A stretch of DNA of 64,000 bases from Candidatus Thiomargarita nelsonii (GTDB taxonomy: Bacteria > Pseudomonadota > Gammaproteobacteria > Beggiatoales > Beggiatoaceae), in assembly GCA_000785145.2 (NCBI GenBank), contig JSZA02000014.1:1-64000 (forward strand). The letters run 5' to 3'. Positions 23,699-34,000 of the stretch are shown here, piece after piece. Both the position numbers and the translations under genes were made by a program. The notes under the pieces are model-generated. The model saw nothing but the letters and a program-made list of their open reading frames with translations. It had not been told where the DNA came from and made no database searches. How positions within the stretch are numbered: position 1 is the stretch's first letter; each line of letters opens with the position of its first letter.

Positions 23699-26122
23699 TT
23701 ATTTTTGAACCTCAAAACACCGCCACGTCCATTCCCACGATTCTACCGTTTCCCAAACCGATTCATTTTCAGGAGACAAAATACCATAAAGGCAATATTC
23801 TCCGATTGGCAAATTATCGGGCAATGTCAAATCAAGCAACATCACAGGCGCATGTGGTTTTCTTATTTTATCCCATTTGGCAGCCGAATTGACTGGCGCA
23901 ATTTCATTTTCTTTAGTCAGCGCAAAAAAGTTTCCATCAGGCATCACCACAGCCACATATAAATCATATCCCCAAGGTAACTCCTCTATCAGTCGCGCCT
24001 GAAAAGTCTCTCCGAGATTATAGCTCTCTTTTTCCAGTTCGATTTGCACTGAACTATCCTCTGGCGACTCGACTCCCCCTATCACATTGATTGTAATAGC
24101 TTCGCTACTGGCAATGTTGCCTTGATTGTCTTGGGCATAAAAAATAATTTCGTATTCTCCATTGTAAACCGCATCACCCCAAGTGCTTGACCAAAGGTTT
24201 TCGTCTTGGGTGCGAGACAGCTTTAAACGTGGGAAAGATAATATGGGCGTACCATAGCTATCTAGGACGAAATTAATTTTAGGGGGTTTCAGTAGTGCCC
24301 AAGCTTTTTCAACAGTGCCTTGTGCAAGACTGATTTTAGCCATCAGGGGCAAAGTGCCATCGGCTGACAATTCTTGGTTAGAAAGTGTGATTGCAGAAAC
24401 GCTTAAGGTGATGTCTCCGACGGTAAAATCACCATTGATAAAAATGTCTTGGAGCCATTGCCCGTTTGTCGTTCCATCATGCCATTGTGGATTTTGCTCA
24501 AGATTAATTGAAAATGAGTTGACTAATTTGGCTTGTTCGTCACGAGCATCGTCAAAGGCTTCAGAGAAATTCATGCCCTTGAGTAAGCCCTCTGCAAAAA
24601 AGCGGCTGAAACCTTGTTTCTCGCTGCGGTCAAAATAGGCTAAACTGTCCCCAGTACTGCTGATAATGGCACGATTGGGGGCGGTGAGTTTTTCCAGCAA
24701 AATCCCTGAATAACAGGCATCTATCACCAATGCCAGTTGATTGCCCGTCTCATTTTGGTAGTCATCGAGAATGGCTTTAAAGTCTTCCACCTCAAGGTAG
24801 GTATGTTTGGCGATTAAAAATCGAGCCTTAGTGCCATGATCAGTGAAAAAGACATAGAGTGGTTGGTTAAGTTGGCCCCTATTTTTTGCCCTGGCGAAGA
24901 CTTCACGCACATCTTCAAGGTTTAAGTCTCTTGGTGTCGTGGGTATATCTACAATGCCGTCATCAAGTCCATCGCCATCAAAATCCGCATGGGATTGAGG
25001 AGAAAGGTAGTCAATTTGTTCATGCTTAAAGCCCCTTTCGTGGAGCATTTTGTAGATGTAATTGGATGTGGCGGCGGTGGTATCCCAAAGGGTATTACTG
25101 TCATCGCTGCCTCCCCCCGCGATAATGATGGCAGCAGCGTCGCCAATCGGGATGTTTTCACATTCACTGATTACCGTGCAATCTGGCTTAGGACAAGATG
25201 ATTGAGTGGTAGCCCAATCAGGGTTTACGCGATCAAGCCAAGCGATAAGTTCAGGCGATGAAGCTGTTAAGTGGTTGTCCTCTAAGTTTAAGTTTGGCTC
25301 TTCGTTTGGTTTTGGCTCCAATATCTTAGTCAGGTTCATCAACGAAAGGGGGATGTTTCCGCACAGTTCGTTGTATTTCAACGATAGTTCCGTCAAAAGA
25401 CTCAAATTGCCCAATTCACTTGGGATTGAGCCACTGAGTAGGTTGTCGCCCAGAGAGAGGATCGTCAAATTGCTCAAATTGCCCAATTCACTTGGGATTG
25501 AGCCAATGAGTTGGTTGTCATGCAGAGAGAGCTTTTGTAAACGGACCAAGTTCCCCAATTCCGCTGGGATAGAACCGCTGAGTTGGTTGGAAAACATATA
25601 GATATCTTGTAAACGTCTCAACTGAGCCAGTTCTGGTGGGATAGAACCGCTGAGTTTGTTTCCAGACAGCCAGAGATATCTTAAATTGCTCAACTGCCCC
25701 AGTTCCGGTGGGAGAGTACCGCTGAGTTGGTTAAAAGCCAGCCAGAGATATCCTAAATTGCTCAACTGCCCCAATTCCGGTGGAATAGTACCACTGAGTT
25801 GGTTTTTAGACAGATCGAGATTTTCCAAATTGCTCAACTGCCCCAATTCCGGTGGGAGAGTACCGCTGAGTTGGTTTTCAGACAGTTCGAGCAGCCCTAC
25901 ATGTCCACCACTACATGTCACTTTATACCAACTACAAGGCGTATTCGTCACATTCCACCCGGTGTTATCGGTCCAGTTATCACCACCCGTCGTATTATAA
26001 AGAGTGATAAGAATCTCACACTCCGTCGAGGGTATTTCTGTGACAGCAGCGCAATTAGTAGCGGCTTGGGCTAGTGGGGATGCTATTATCAATGATATTA
26101 TTAAAAATATTTTCTTTGGCAT
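23699..26122 (-). CDS. secreted LRR-caspase-like fusion protein, copy B
   Basis: 807 residues, same architecture as copy A: signal peptide, N-cap, about eight 24-residue leucine-rich repeats (73-262, two fewer than copy A), a clan CD peptidase-like domain with DFDGDGLDDG, His429 in VFFTDHGTK and Cys470 in LVIDACYSG, and the same C-terminal beta-rich domains ending SWEWTWRCFEVQK. The catalytic and C-terminal parts are very similar to copy A, while the leucine-rich repeats differ most, consistent with divergence of binding specificity. Its downstream OmpA-like gene and divergent PD-(D/E)XK-like gene are decayed, but this gene is intact. Confidence 0.88.
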   Translation of the reverse strand: MPKKIFLIISLIIASPLAQAATNCAAVTEIPSTECEILITLYNTTGGDNWTDNTGWNVTNTPCSWYKVTCSGGHVGLLELSENQLSGTLPPELGQLSNLENLDLSKNQLSGTIPPELGQLSNLGYLWLAFNQLSGTLPPELGQLSNLRYLWLSGNKLSGSIPPELAQLRRLQDIYMFSNQLSGSIPAELGNLVRLQKLSLHDNQLIGSIPSELGNLSNLTILSLGDNLLSGSIPSELGNLSLLTELSLKYNELCGNIPLSLMNLTKILEPKPNEEPNLNLEDNHLTASSPELIAWLDRVNPDWATTQSSCPKPDCTVISECENIPIGDAAAIIIAGGGSDDSNTLWDTTAATSNYIYKMLHERGFKHEQIDYLSPQSHADFDGDGLDDGIVDIPTTPRDLNLEDVREVFARAKNRGQLNQPLYVFFTDHGTKARFLIAKHTYLEVEDFKAILDDYQNETGNQLALVIDACYSGILLEKLTAPNRAIISSTGDSLAYFDRSEKQGFSRFFAEGLLKGMNFSEAFDDARDEQAKLVNSFSINLEQNPQWHDGTTNGQWLQDIFINGDFTVGDITLSVSAITLSNQELSADGTLPLMAKISLAQGTVEKAWALLKPPKINFVLDSYGTPILSFPRLKLSRTQDENLWSSTWGDAVYNGEYEIIFYAQDNQGNIASSEAITINVIGGVESPEDSSVQIELEKESYNLGETFQARLIEELPWGYDLYVAVVMPDGNFFALTKENEIAPVNSAAKWDKIRKPHAPVMLLDLTLPDNLPIGEYCLYGILSPENESVWETVESWEWTWRCFEVQK

Positions 26123-26283
26123 AAAAAAATATCCTCATTAAAAAACAAAACGGATTGCAAATGGATAAGTTGGGTTTGTGTTTACAATCATTAATTAGTT
26201 TTTCTGTCAATTTTATCTTTGACGGACAATTTTCTATTTTTTGCCAAAATTTTTTCGATTAGTCAAATCCGAATCGAGATTCA

Positions 26284-26856
26284 AGGCAAAATTGGACTAA
26301 AGAACAACTGGAGCGATTACCCGATGGGATTAGAGATAGCGCAACGTTTTGATAGAATTTAAGGCGACTGAATCCATTAATAAAAACACCTTTATCCAAG
26401 CATCGTGGTATGAATATGCACGCTCACAAAAAATCAACGATGACGAAATTCAAACGTTTGTGATGTGTGCGAAACAACCCCAAAAAGTCAATAGGGAGCA
26501 ATACGGATATACGATCCGAGTACAACCCGGTATTTATCAAAGTACAATTATTGCTTATAATCATATCACATTGATATCCCTTAATCAGTCAAAAAAATTT
26601 TTAGTCGCGACTTATCTCAACAAAAGGAGATGATGACATGACACTTGAACTAAGCCGTGAAGACATCAAAGCAATTGGTCAAATGTGGGGAACAAGCCTT
26701 TTTACACCGGAAGAGCTTGATGAAGTTCTTTCAAATACCTCACTCGAAGTTCGCTTGAGAGGCTTGAAACCAGAAGATCGCTTAGCGGACTTGAAACCGG
26801 AACAACTCGAAGAAATTGAGGCTTACATTAAACAACAAAAACAACAGAGTATTTAA
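26284..26856 (+). pseudogene. decayed copy of the PD-(D/E)XK-like gene
   Basis: Matches the gene at 22318-23247 from its codon about 56 onwards. The N-terminus is missing. A 7-bp deletion near 26347 breaks the frame just before IEFKATES. An internal deletion near 26590 removes about 100 bp, and the end (26638-26856) keeps MTLELS..DIKAIGQMWG and only two 9-residue units. Two fragments remain open (26349-26633 and 26638-26856), but no full product can be made. Confidence 0.88.
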
Positions 26857-26901
26857 TCCGTTTGTTTCGAGACTTTTGCTTGGCTCTTTTAGCTGTCAAA
26901 G

Positions 26902-26930
26902 AAATCCTATTTTTTTAAAAAATAGGATTT
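26902..26930. terminator. palindrome, likely terminator (copy B)
   Basis: The same AAATCCTATTTTTT palindrome as at 23306, with one extra T. It lies between the pseudogene and the convergent ligase gene, so it may serve both strands. Confidence 0.6.
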
Positions 26931-26979
26931 CTATAAATCAATCACAACCAAACGACACGGATTGCATTTAAAATAGAGA

Positions 26980-28023
26980 CTAATCTATCTCTTTTTTATA
27001 TTTCAACTGTGAAATGGAACAATCTTCAAAACTCATATCATCCCGCACGCCAAGGTAAGTGGGTTGATAAAGATTTCCAACCGCGTACAAATATCGAACC
27101 TCAACAATTGAATTCACTGCGGGCACCTCTTTATTTGGCGGGATTGTTACATTCCCCACAGCGACCCGTTTTTTACCCTCGATAACCGCAATCGCAACAC
27201 TACGCTTCTGATTTATCGTTATCACAATGACAGATGCTGTCGCATAAAACTTGAATTTAAGCTGATCTCCACCACTGTTTGGTCTCCCTGGCGTATAGGG
27301 CGCGGAATGTTTTTTGAAAACAATACCTTCAGCGGTTTTTAACCGCTTATATAATTTTTGTTTTTCCGCAGACGTTTTTGCCGTTTTAACAACGACGATT
27401 GAACCCTTAAAACCCAATTTTTCTAGCTGTAACAGCCTTTCGCTATAATCCATTGCTCTGAGATCAGTTTTGTTAATTTCTAACAGATCAAAAGCAAACA
27501 ATTTTTCTCCCACCGCCTCACCATCGACTAAATAACTTTGTTCAATTTTTGCTGCACACTTTAAAATCGTCTCTGGCGCACCAACGCTTAAACCTTTTCG
27601 ATTAATCGCAGTGATGGTATCCGTTTTGTGGATAAGCATCCTCTTGCCGTCATATTTTTCCTGCGCCCACCAATTATCGTCATTGATGAATTGAGTGACT
27701 TTGGATTCTTCAATGAAATTTAATAATTGACATTGGACACCTGTATCTCTCGAATCCGTATCGACATACTGCACGCCATCCTCGCCAGATATATAACCTT
27801 TTGATGTTTTATCTTTCACCAGTTTATCATATATTTTTTTGGCTGAAGCGTAATCAACAGGCGTTTTTGTTTTAGTCCCCGTCTTGAGCGTGGCGCCACG
27901 ACGACCATAAGCAAAGTTCACAAGAAATTTATTGCTCTCCGCTTCTGCTTCTTCTATAGACGCATTGTAAACTTTGTCGCTGGCTCCTTGTTTAAAATAT
28001 AAGGTAATTTTTTCAGATTTCAT
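26980..28023 (-). CDS. WGR-domain ATP-dependent polynucleotide ligase-like protein
   Basis: 347 residues. Residues 1-80 form a WGR domain (LYFKQGASDKVYNASI, NFAYGRRGATLKTGT), a nucleic-acid-binding module known from PARPs and bacterial regulators. Residues 95-340 form a nucleotidyltransferase-type ligase: motif I EKYDGKRM with adenylation Lys123, motif III LVDGEAVG and LFAFDLLEI, motif IV TAEGIVFKK, motif V QLKFKFYATASVIV, then an OB-like C-terminus. It would seal nicks in DNA or RNA using ATP. Fusion of WGR with a minimal ligase is less common than either alone. It stands alone between repeats. Confidence 0.85.
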   Translation of the reverse strand: MKSEKITLYFKQGASDKVYNASIEEAEAESNKFLVNFAYGRRGATLKTGTKTKTPVDYASAKKIYDKLVKDKTSKGYISGEDGVQYVDTDSRDTGVQCQLLNFIEESKVTQFINDDNWWAQEKYDGKRMLIHKTDTITAINRKGLSVGAPETILKCAAKIEQSYLVDGEAVGEKLFAFDLLEINKTDLRAMDYSERLLQLEKLGFKGSIVVVKTAKTSAEKQKLYKRLKTAEGIVFKKHSAPYTPGRPNSGGDQLKFKFYATASVIVITINQKRSVAIAVIEGKKRVAVGNVTIPPNKEVPAVNSIVEVRYLYAVGNLYQPTYLGVRDDMSFEDCSISQLKYKKEID

Positions 28024-28151
28024 AAGTGCTCCTTATGGCTCAATGCCATTATAAGGGCAACCACAAGGGATTGCCCCTACATGCCAACAAATATTGTAGG
28101 GGCAATCCTTTATGGTTGCCCCAATCCTTTATGGTTGCCCACTCCGACAAA
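28024..28151. repeat. MITE-family element, one end rearranged
   Basis: It starts CAATGCCATTATAAGGGCAACC at about 28031. The right arm is duplicated (CAATCCTTTATGGTTGCCC twice in a row, to about 28140) and lacks the terminal GGCATTG. Confidence 0.75.
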
Positions 28152-29414
28152 TCACTTCAATTCATAAGTCGTTGACAACTTCTTTGGCACTCCCGCATTT
28201 TTCAGTACCACATACTGCGGTAAACCATTTTGATACGGCGGATAATCCTCGCCCAAAATCAGCGGCTGCAAATATTCACGGCAAGGCTCAGTAATACCAA
28301 AGCCATCTTCACTGATATACTCCATTGGCATCATTTTCTCGACATTCGCCACATCAGCCAAATTGGCGGAACCAATTTCCCATTGATAAGGATTATTAGA
28401 AGTACGCACAATCGTTGGCATCACAGCATTTTTGCCCGCAATCGCCAATTCTACCGCCGCTTTGCCCAAAGCATAAGCTTGATCTACGTCCGTTTTAGAC
28501 GCAATATGACGAGCAGCGCGTTGCAGATAATCAGCGACAGCCCAATGGTACTTATAGCCCAGACTATCTTTAATCAATTGGGCAACCACGGGAGCAACGC
28601 CACCCAATTGTGCATGTCCAAACGCATCACGGCTACCTGCCTCTGCTAAAAATTTTCCCTCTTTATTTTTAACGCCCTCGGATACGACGATAGAACAATA
28701 GCCGTATTTTTTCACCGCATTATCCACTTTCGCCAAGAATTTTTCTTGATCAAAAACGATTTCTGGGAACAAAATCAGATGCGGCGCATCACCTTCCTTT
28801 TCCGCTGCGATGCCACCAGCCGCTGCAATCCAGCCAGCGTGCCGCCCCATGACTTCCATGACGAAAATCTTTGTCGACGTTTTTGCCATAGAGGCGACAT
28901 CAAAACTGGCTTCACGGATAGAAACGGCGACATATTTGGCGACTGAGCCAAAACCAGGGCAGTTATCAGTGATCGGCAAATCATTATCAACCGTCTTGGG
29001 TACGCCGACACAAGTAATGGGATAGCCCATTTTTTCGCCAATTTGCGAGATTTTATGCGACGTATCCTGAGAATCGCCGCCACCGTTGTAGAAAAAATAA
29101 CCAATGTCATGCGCTTTAAATACCTCAATCAAGCGCTCATACTCGGCTCTACTTTGATCCAAGCCCTTCAACTTAAAACGGCAAGAGCCAAATGCCCCCG
29201 CTGGGGTATGACGCAGTGCGGCAATCGCTTCATCGGATTCTTGACTGGTATCAATCAAATCCTCTGTCAGCGCACCGATAATGCCATTACGTCCAGCATA
29301 CACTTTTCCGATTTTATCTGGATGATTGCGAGCCGTTTCAATCAGTCCACAAGCTGTGGCATTAATAACGGCAGTCACTCCGCCGGATTGGGCATAAAAA
29401 GCATTTTTAGGCAT
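28152..29414 (-). CDS. 6-phosphofructokinase, pyrophosphate-dependent type
   Basis: About 420 residues. Catalyses reversible phosphorylation of fructose 6-phosphate, probably with pyrophosphate. Seen: AQSGGVTAVINATACG at the N-terminus, the phosphoryl-donor loop GGGDSQDT, PKTVDNDLPITDNCPGFGSV (the PKTxDND motif with Lys typical of PPi-type enzymes), and EVMGRHAGWIAAAGG. I choose ATG 29414, preceded by AGGAG, over a longer frame. PPi-PFKs of this long form are frequent in methanotrophic and sulfur-oxidising gammaproteobacteria, where the enzyme also serves the Calvin cycle or ribulose phosphate metabolism. No neighbouring pathway gene. Confidence 0.93.
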   Translation of the reverse strand: MPKNAFYAQSGGVTAVINATACGLIETARNHPDKIGKVYAGRNGIIGALTEDLIDTSQESDEAIAALRHTPAGAFGSCRFKLKGLDQSRAEYERLIEVFKAHDIGYFFYNGGGDSQDTSHKISQIGEKMGYPITCVGVPKTVDNDLPITDNCPGFGSVAKYVAVSIREASFDVASMAKTSTKIFVMEVMGRHAGWIAAAGGIAAEKEGDAPHLILFPEIVFDQEKFLAKVDNAVKKYGYCSIVVSEGVKNKEGKFLAEAGSRDAFGHAQLGGVAPVVAQLIKDSLGYKYHWAVADYLQRAARHIASKTDVDQAYALGKAAVELAIAGKNAVMPTIVRTSNNPYQWEIGSANLADVANVEKMMPMEYISEDGFGITEPCREYLQPLILGEDYPPYQNGLPQYVVLKNAGVPKKLSTTYELK

Positions 29415-29456
29415 AATGCCAATTTCTCCTATTTTAATTATTGAAAAAAAAAGCGC

Positions 29457-29650
29457 CAAAGGGCAACCACAAGGGATTGCCCCTACAAACCGTCATTGAA
29501 GGTAGGGGCAATCCTTTATGGTTGCCCTTATGTATAACGATGTGCGCGAGGCAAAGGAACGAGGATATATCTATTCTATCAAATTTTTGATGGTATTTAG
29601 GAGTCCAAGATTTATCTTGGATGGCTCGTCCAAAATAAATTTTGGACTCC
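29457..29650. repeat. MITE half plus AGTCC palindromes
   Basis: GGGCAACC...GGTTGCCC inverted repeat (29460-29527), a short GCGCGAGGCAAAGGAACGAG element, and two opposed AGTCC-type palindromes (29600-29650) that touch the end of the next gene. Confidence 0.8.
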
Positions 29651-30663
29651 TAAATGCTAAGATCAACCCAGACTAAACGATGATCAGAGCTTGTCTCAGC
29701 CTTCTCTACTAAATAGTACAACGGCTCCGAAGATTTAGGCCAAAATAGTCCTGAAGTGTAAACCTTTAAGTTTTTTGATGGCAAGACATAATCCACACAC
29801 AATCCCCAATTTGTTGTGTGATGGTAGCCAACTTGTTGATGAACCCGTGGATGTTTAAGTACTTGATTAATAGCGTTTTCATCACGATCGCCCTCAACCG
29901 GTGAGGCGTTCATGTCACCCATGATAACAAAATGCGCGACAGTATCTAACCCCCCTTTTTGTCCTTTATCATCATAAAGATAATCTCCCTTGCCGGCGGG
30001 CGTTATATAATCGGCTAACAAGCGAATTTCATCAAAATTGCGCCGTTTATTACGCCTTTCATCACCATCAAACACTGGTGGCGTCGGATGGGCAACAAGG
30101 ATATGAATGATACCAGTAGGTAATTTTATCGGCATATCAATATGATTTTTTGATGAGAGCCTGAAAATTTCTAATGCTTGTGCTGAAAACCAATTTTGAG
30201 GCAATCTCGCGCCCGGCATGTCTTTCCATAAAAATTTTTGAAAAGTGCGACACTTGTCCAATTGAATGGGATATTTAGATAAAATGGCAAAAGCATATTG
30301 CCCCGGATGAAAGCCATAACCAAGGGCATCACTAGGGCTATCGGTTTTTCCATCTTTGTCTAAATCCATGCCAGATAAAATACCGGTATTTGAGGGCACG
30401 GCATAGCTATATTTAAAATAAATGGATTGGGCGCCGTTTTGAGAGAGACGGAGATAATTATCTTGAAATAATTGCAAGGCTTTGCCGTCTTTATCATAAT
30501 CAAATTCTTGAAGAGCTAAGACATCGGGATTAACGCGCTGGATAATTTCGGCGACATTTTGAGCTTGTTGATTATTAGGCGTGGAAAGATCAGAGATGAG
30601 TAAGCCTGCTTGATTGCGATTCAAGGCAGCGTTGAAGGTGGCGAAGCGGAAGGTTTTCAGCAT
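29650..30663 (-). CDS. endonuclease/exonuclease/phosphatase (EEP) family protein
   Basis: About 337 residues in the DNase I-like metal-dependent phosphodiesterase fold: FRFATFNAALNR (first Asn), DVLALQEFDYD (catalytic Glu), FAILSKYPI, HILVAHPTPP, FVIMGDMNASP, and SSDHRLVWVDL at the end (catalytic His). No signal peptide is seen, and the substrate (nucleic acid, sugar phosphate or other phosphodiester) cannot be told. Start uncertain: ATG 30663 begins at the conserved fold, while an ATG 21 bases upstream is in frame. It stands alone. Confidence 0.85.
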   Translation of the reverse strand: MLKTFRFATFNAALNRNQAGLLISDLSTPNNQQAQNVAEIIQRVNPDVLALQEFDYDKDGKALQLFQDNYLRLSQNGAQSIYFKYSYAVPSNTGILSGMDLDKDGKTDSPSDALGYGFHPGQYAFAILSKYPIQLDKCRTFQKFLWKDMPGARLPQNWFSAQALEIFRLSSKNHIDMPIKLPTGIIHILVAHPTPPVFDGDERRNKRRNFDEIRLLADYITPAGKGDYLYDDKGQKGGLDTVAHFVIMGDMNASPVEGDRDENAINQVLKHPRVHQQVGYHHTTNWGLCVDYVLPSKNLKVYTSGLFWPKSSEPLYYLVEKAETSSDHRLVWVDLSI

Positions 30664-30684
30664 AACATTTTTTCTTGTTTCCAT

Positions 30685-31010
30685 TTAGTACAACGGATTT
30701 TGGGAATAAACGGATTGTTTTTATCGTTCGTCAAAACCGATACAAGCCGCCAATTTTTATTCTGCGCTCCGAAGATTTTGACTTATCCTTTTTTAAATCT
30801 ATTGGCTGTCGTTAACGGTTTTGACGTTTGGCAGGGATAAGTCAAAACCCTTAACGACAGGCTTTTCAGGTTTTTAATCCGTGCCATCCGTGTTATCCGT
30901 TTAATCCGTGATTCAAGGGTTTTAGTGAAGCCCTCCTAGCAACCACTTTCCAAACTAAAGTTTGGACTCCTGAAGTGGTAGGAGTCCAAGATTTATCTTG
31001 GACTATTATC
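30685..31010. repeat. intergenic repeats
   Basis: No gene. An imperfect inverted repeat built on GTTAAGGGTTTTGAC / GTTAACGGTTTTGACG (about 30790-30865), an ATCCGTG-type repeat (about 30870-30916), then opposed AGTCC-type palindromes (30950-31003). Confidence 0.65.
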
Positions 31011-34000
31011 TCACGGAATAATAACAATCCCCAGATTAGAATAAGGACTTGTGCCTGAACAATTATAGGCTTGCACGGCTACATAAAGTGCTGTGCCACT
31101 GGCTAAATCTCCCGCAATTGTAGTTTGTGTCCCTAAATCTAAAGCCGTAATATGATTAAGTGTCACTTCGCTGATGGGATCGGAATAGGGCGCATAAGAA
31201 AAAATATAGCCTTGTGCCCCCGTCGTCCAACTTGCCTGGGCATGATGACCATCAATCGTCACCTCAAGTTGAGGAGCATCAGGTAGCGTATTCGCTAAAC
31301 ATACCTCATCCACAAAAAATCTCATGGCACCATCGCCCAATACGATTGAACCAAAGCCTAGATAATGAACTCCGTCGTCAGCATAAGCACTGATGTCCAC
31401 CGCCACTTGGGTATAGTCAGAATAATCGGCAACATCTGCCTCAGTCACGCTAAAAATGAAATTGTTATCCAGGTTGACTTGTAAAGAACCACTACCCTCC
31501 GCGCTAGGTATTTGCAGCCAGAAATTTAAAGTCCTTGTGCCAACAGGTATGATAAGCGTTTGCTCAAGGGCACTAATTCTTGCCAGAAAAGCACTGCCAA
31601 ACCATGCAAAGTATTCGCCCGTATGTGGCTGGCTCGGAAAATCAGGTGGACCACAAGTGGCATGACTACAAATGGGTGAACTGCCCAAACTATCTATTTC
31701 ATTCCAAACCGGATTGGGGGTGCCCAGTTCAAAGCTCCCATCCGTAATACCCGCCATTAGGGCATCGTCATTGACGATGGTGATTGTCGCTGGTAAATCG
31801 GTAGTCGCGCCACCTGTGGGATTGAATAAGCTGACTTTAAAAGTTTCCTCGTCTCCAAAATAGGCATCATCGGTGATTGTCACAGTAAAGGATTTAGGAC
31901 TTGTCTCGCCATCCGCCCAAGTCAGTATCCCATTCGCGGGGATATAATCAAGATTCGCTTTAGCAGAGCCGTCAGAAGTCATATAATTCACAGACACTTC
32001 GCCTTGGCTGCCCAATGAACGTGCCACTTCAAAATTGACTAAGCCACTGTTTTCATCCACTCTATAATCCGTTTGAGAAAACTGAAAAGTGCCCGCGTCG
32101 CGCACCTTCAATTCAACATCATCAATCAAAAAACGGGTGGTATCGCTGCCGAACACTTCTGAGTAAAAAACCACATCATGGAGGTTCCCATCCGCATAAG
32201 CTTCGACATCTAGGGCTATTAATTGATAATCCGCATAGTTTGCCGCTTGTGTTGCCGCGACTAAAAAATGTGCCTTGCCATCAATGAGAACTGCCATCAA
32301 ATCATTATTGATACCGCCAACTTCCTCCATTTTCAGCCTGAAGTTTAAAGTACTTGCATTGAGGGGAATAAAAAAGCTTTGTCTCGCAAAAGTGGCTATT
32401 GGGCGCCTAAGTCCACCTAAGCTCAAAAAGCGATTGCCGCTGTGTGCCAATTCATAATTGGACAGAATAGGGCTTTGACGAATACTCGTGCCACCACTCC
32501 AGACGGAATGTGGTAAGTCGGATTCACCGGATTCAAAGCTACTATCCGTGATACCAACGCCATACTCATTATCAGCAATGACTACAGTCGTCTCAGTGTT
32601 TTCGCCTAGCGTTGCGCCGTTGGTGGGATTAGATAAAGCCACGCTAAAGGTTTCTTTTCCTTCAAAAACGCTGTCATCTAAAATTGGAACTGTCAATTTC
32701 TTATTGTCCATGTCGCCAGTGCCCCAAGTCAACGTACCTTGGGTGGCAGTATAGTCACTGCCCGCCGTCGCACTGCCATCTACAGTGGCATAGTCTATCG
32801 ACACAACGCCTTTGCTGCCCTCCTGACGCGCCACTTCAATCGTGATTGACTTAGCATTTTCTTCAACTCCATGCTTTATATTAAAGACAAAAAAATCATC
32901 AATAAATGTCTGTTCGCTTACTCCCGTCACTTCTAGGCTGCCTGCGAAGTCATCATCCAAAATAGTGACGGTGGCTTGATGCCGTGTCGGCGTCTGCAAA
33001 GAAACTAAAAAGGCTTTTTCAAATATTTCGCTGTTACCCAGAATATTGACGACAAGGCTTTTATTACTGGTATCGCCATGTTCCCAAGTTAATGTGCCGC
33101 TGGTAGCGATATAATCATTGCCTGCCGTGGCGGTGCCATCAACAGTGGCATACTCTACCGATACCCGCCCAGTGTCGCTACCAAGACGGCTGACTTCAAT
33201 TGTCACTGCACCGCCCGTCTCATCAATTTTGTAACCTTTTGCGGCAAAATCAAAAGCAACGCCGTGCGTCATCTCTACAGCGGCAAGGGCATTAACACGC
33301 GGAAAAGTCAAATCATCCGTGACAATCACGCCGCTATTTTCCATGATGATTTCTATTAAGCTTGGCGTTAGCGCGGGGTTAGCTTGCAACATTAAAGCGG
33401 CAACGCCTGCCGCCATAGGTGCCGCTGCGGAAGTGCCGCTTTGCGTGATATATCCGCCGCCTATCAATGAAGAAGTGATGCCTACGCCGGGGGCTAGAAT
33501 ATCTACTAAATTATTGCGGTTACTAAAAAAAGCAATGTTATCAGAAAGAGTCGTCGCGCCTACGGCGATAGCCTCGTTAAGACAAGCCGGCGCGGAAATC
33601 TCATTTTTTGCGCCCTCATTACCGGCTGCGACAAAAATAGTAATACCGTTTGCGCGTAGTTGCTTAAAAATATCGGCATAGGCGGGAATTTCATCATCGC
33701 AAATATTAGAAAAAGCACCGCCGCCGAGACTGAGGCTAATAATGTGAACGGGTTGTGTGCTTGCCCTTATCCAATCTAAACCTGCCAAAATGTCCGAATC
33801 TAAAGGAACACTAAAAATACCAAAATGGCTAGACACCTTAATGGCAACAATGCCAGCATCGGGTGCCACGCCACGCGGAGAGGTGATAATCCCCGCAACG
33901 TGAGTGCCATGCCCTCCGCCATAAATATCATCTTCAGCACTTTCACTTTCATTTGTGTCATTGGGTGGACATGAGCCTTGTGAAAAACAATGCTGCGCGA

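Noticed and set aside
23521-23715. A 64-codon minus-strand frame that could be taken for a small OmpA-like gene
   Set aside because: It fuses a translated AGTCC palindrome, an out-of-frame signal-peptide region and the last codons of the OmpA-like gene; the pattern is that of a deletion remnant.
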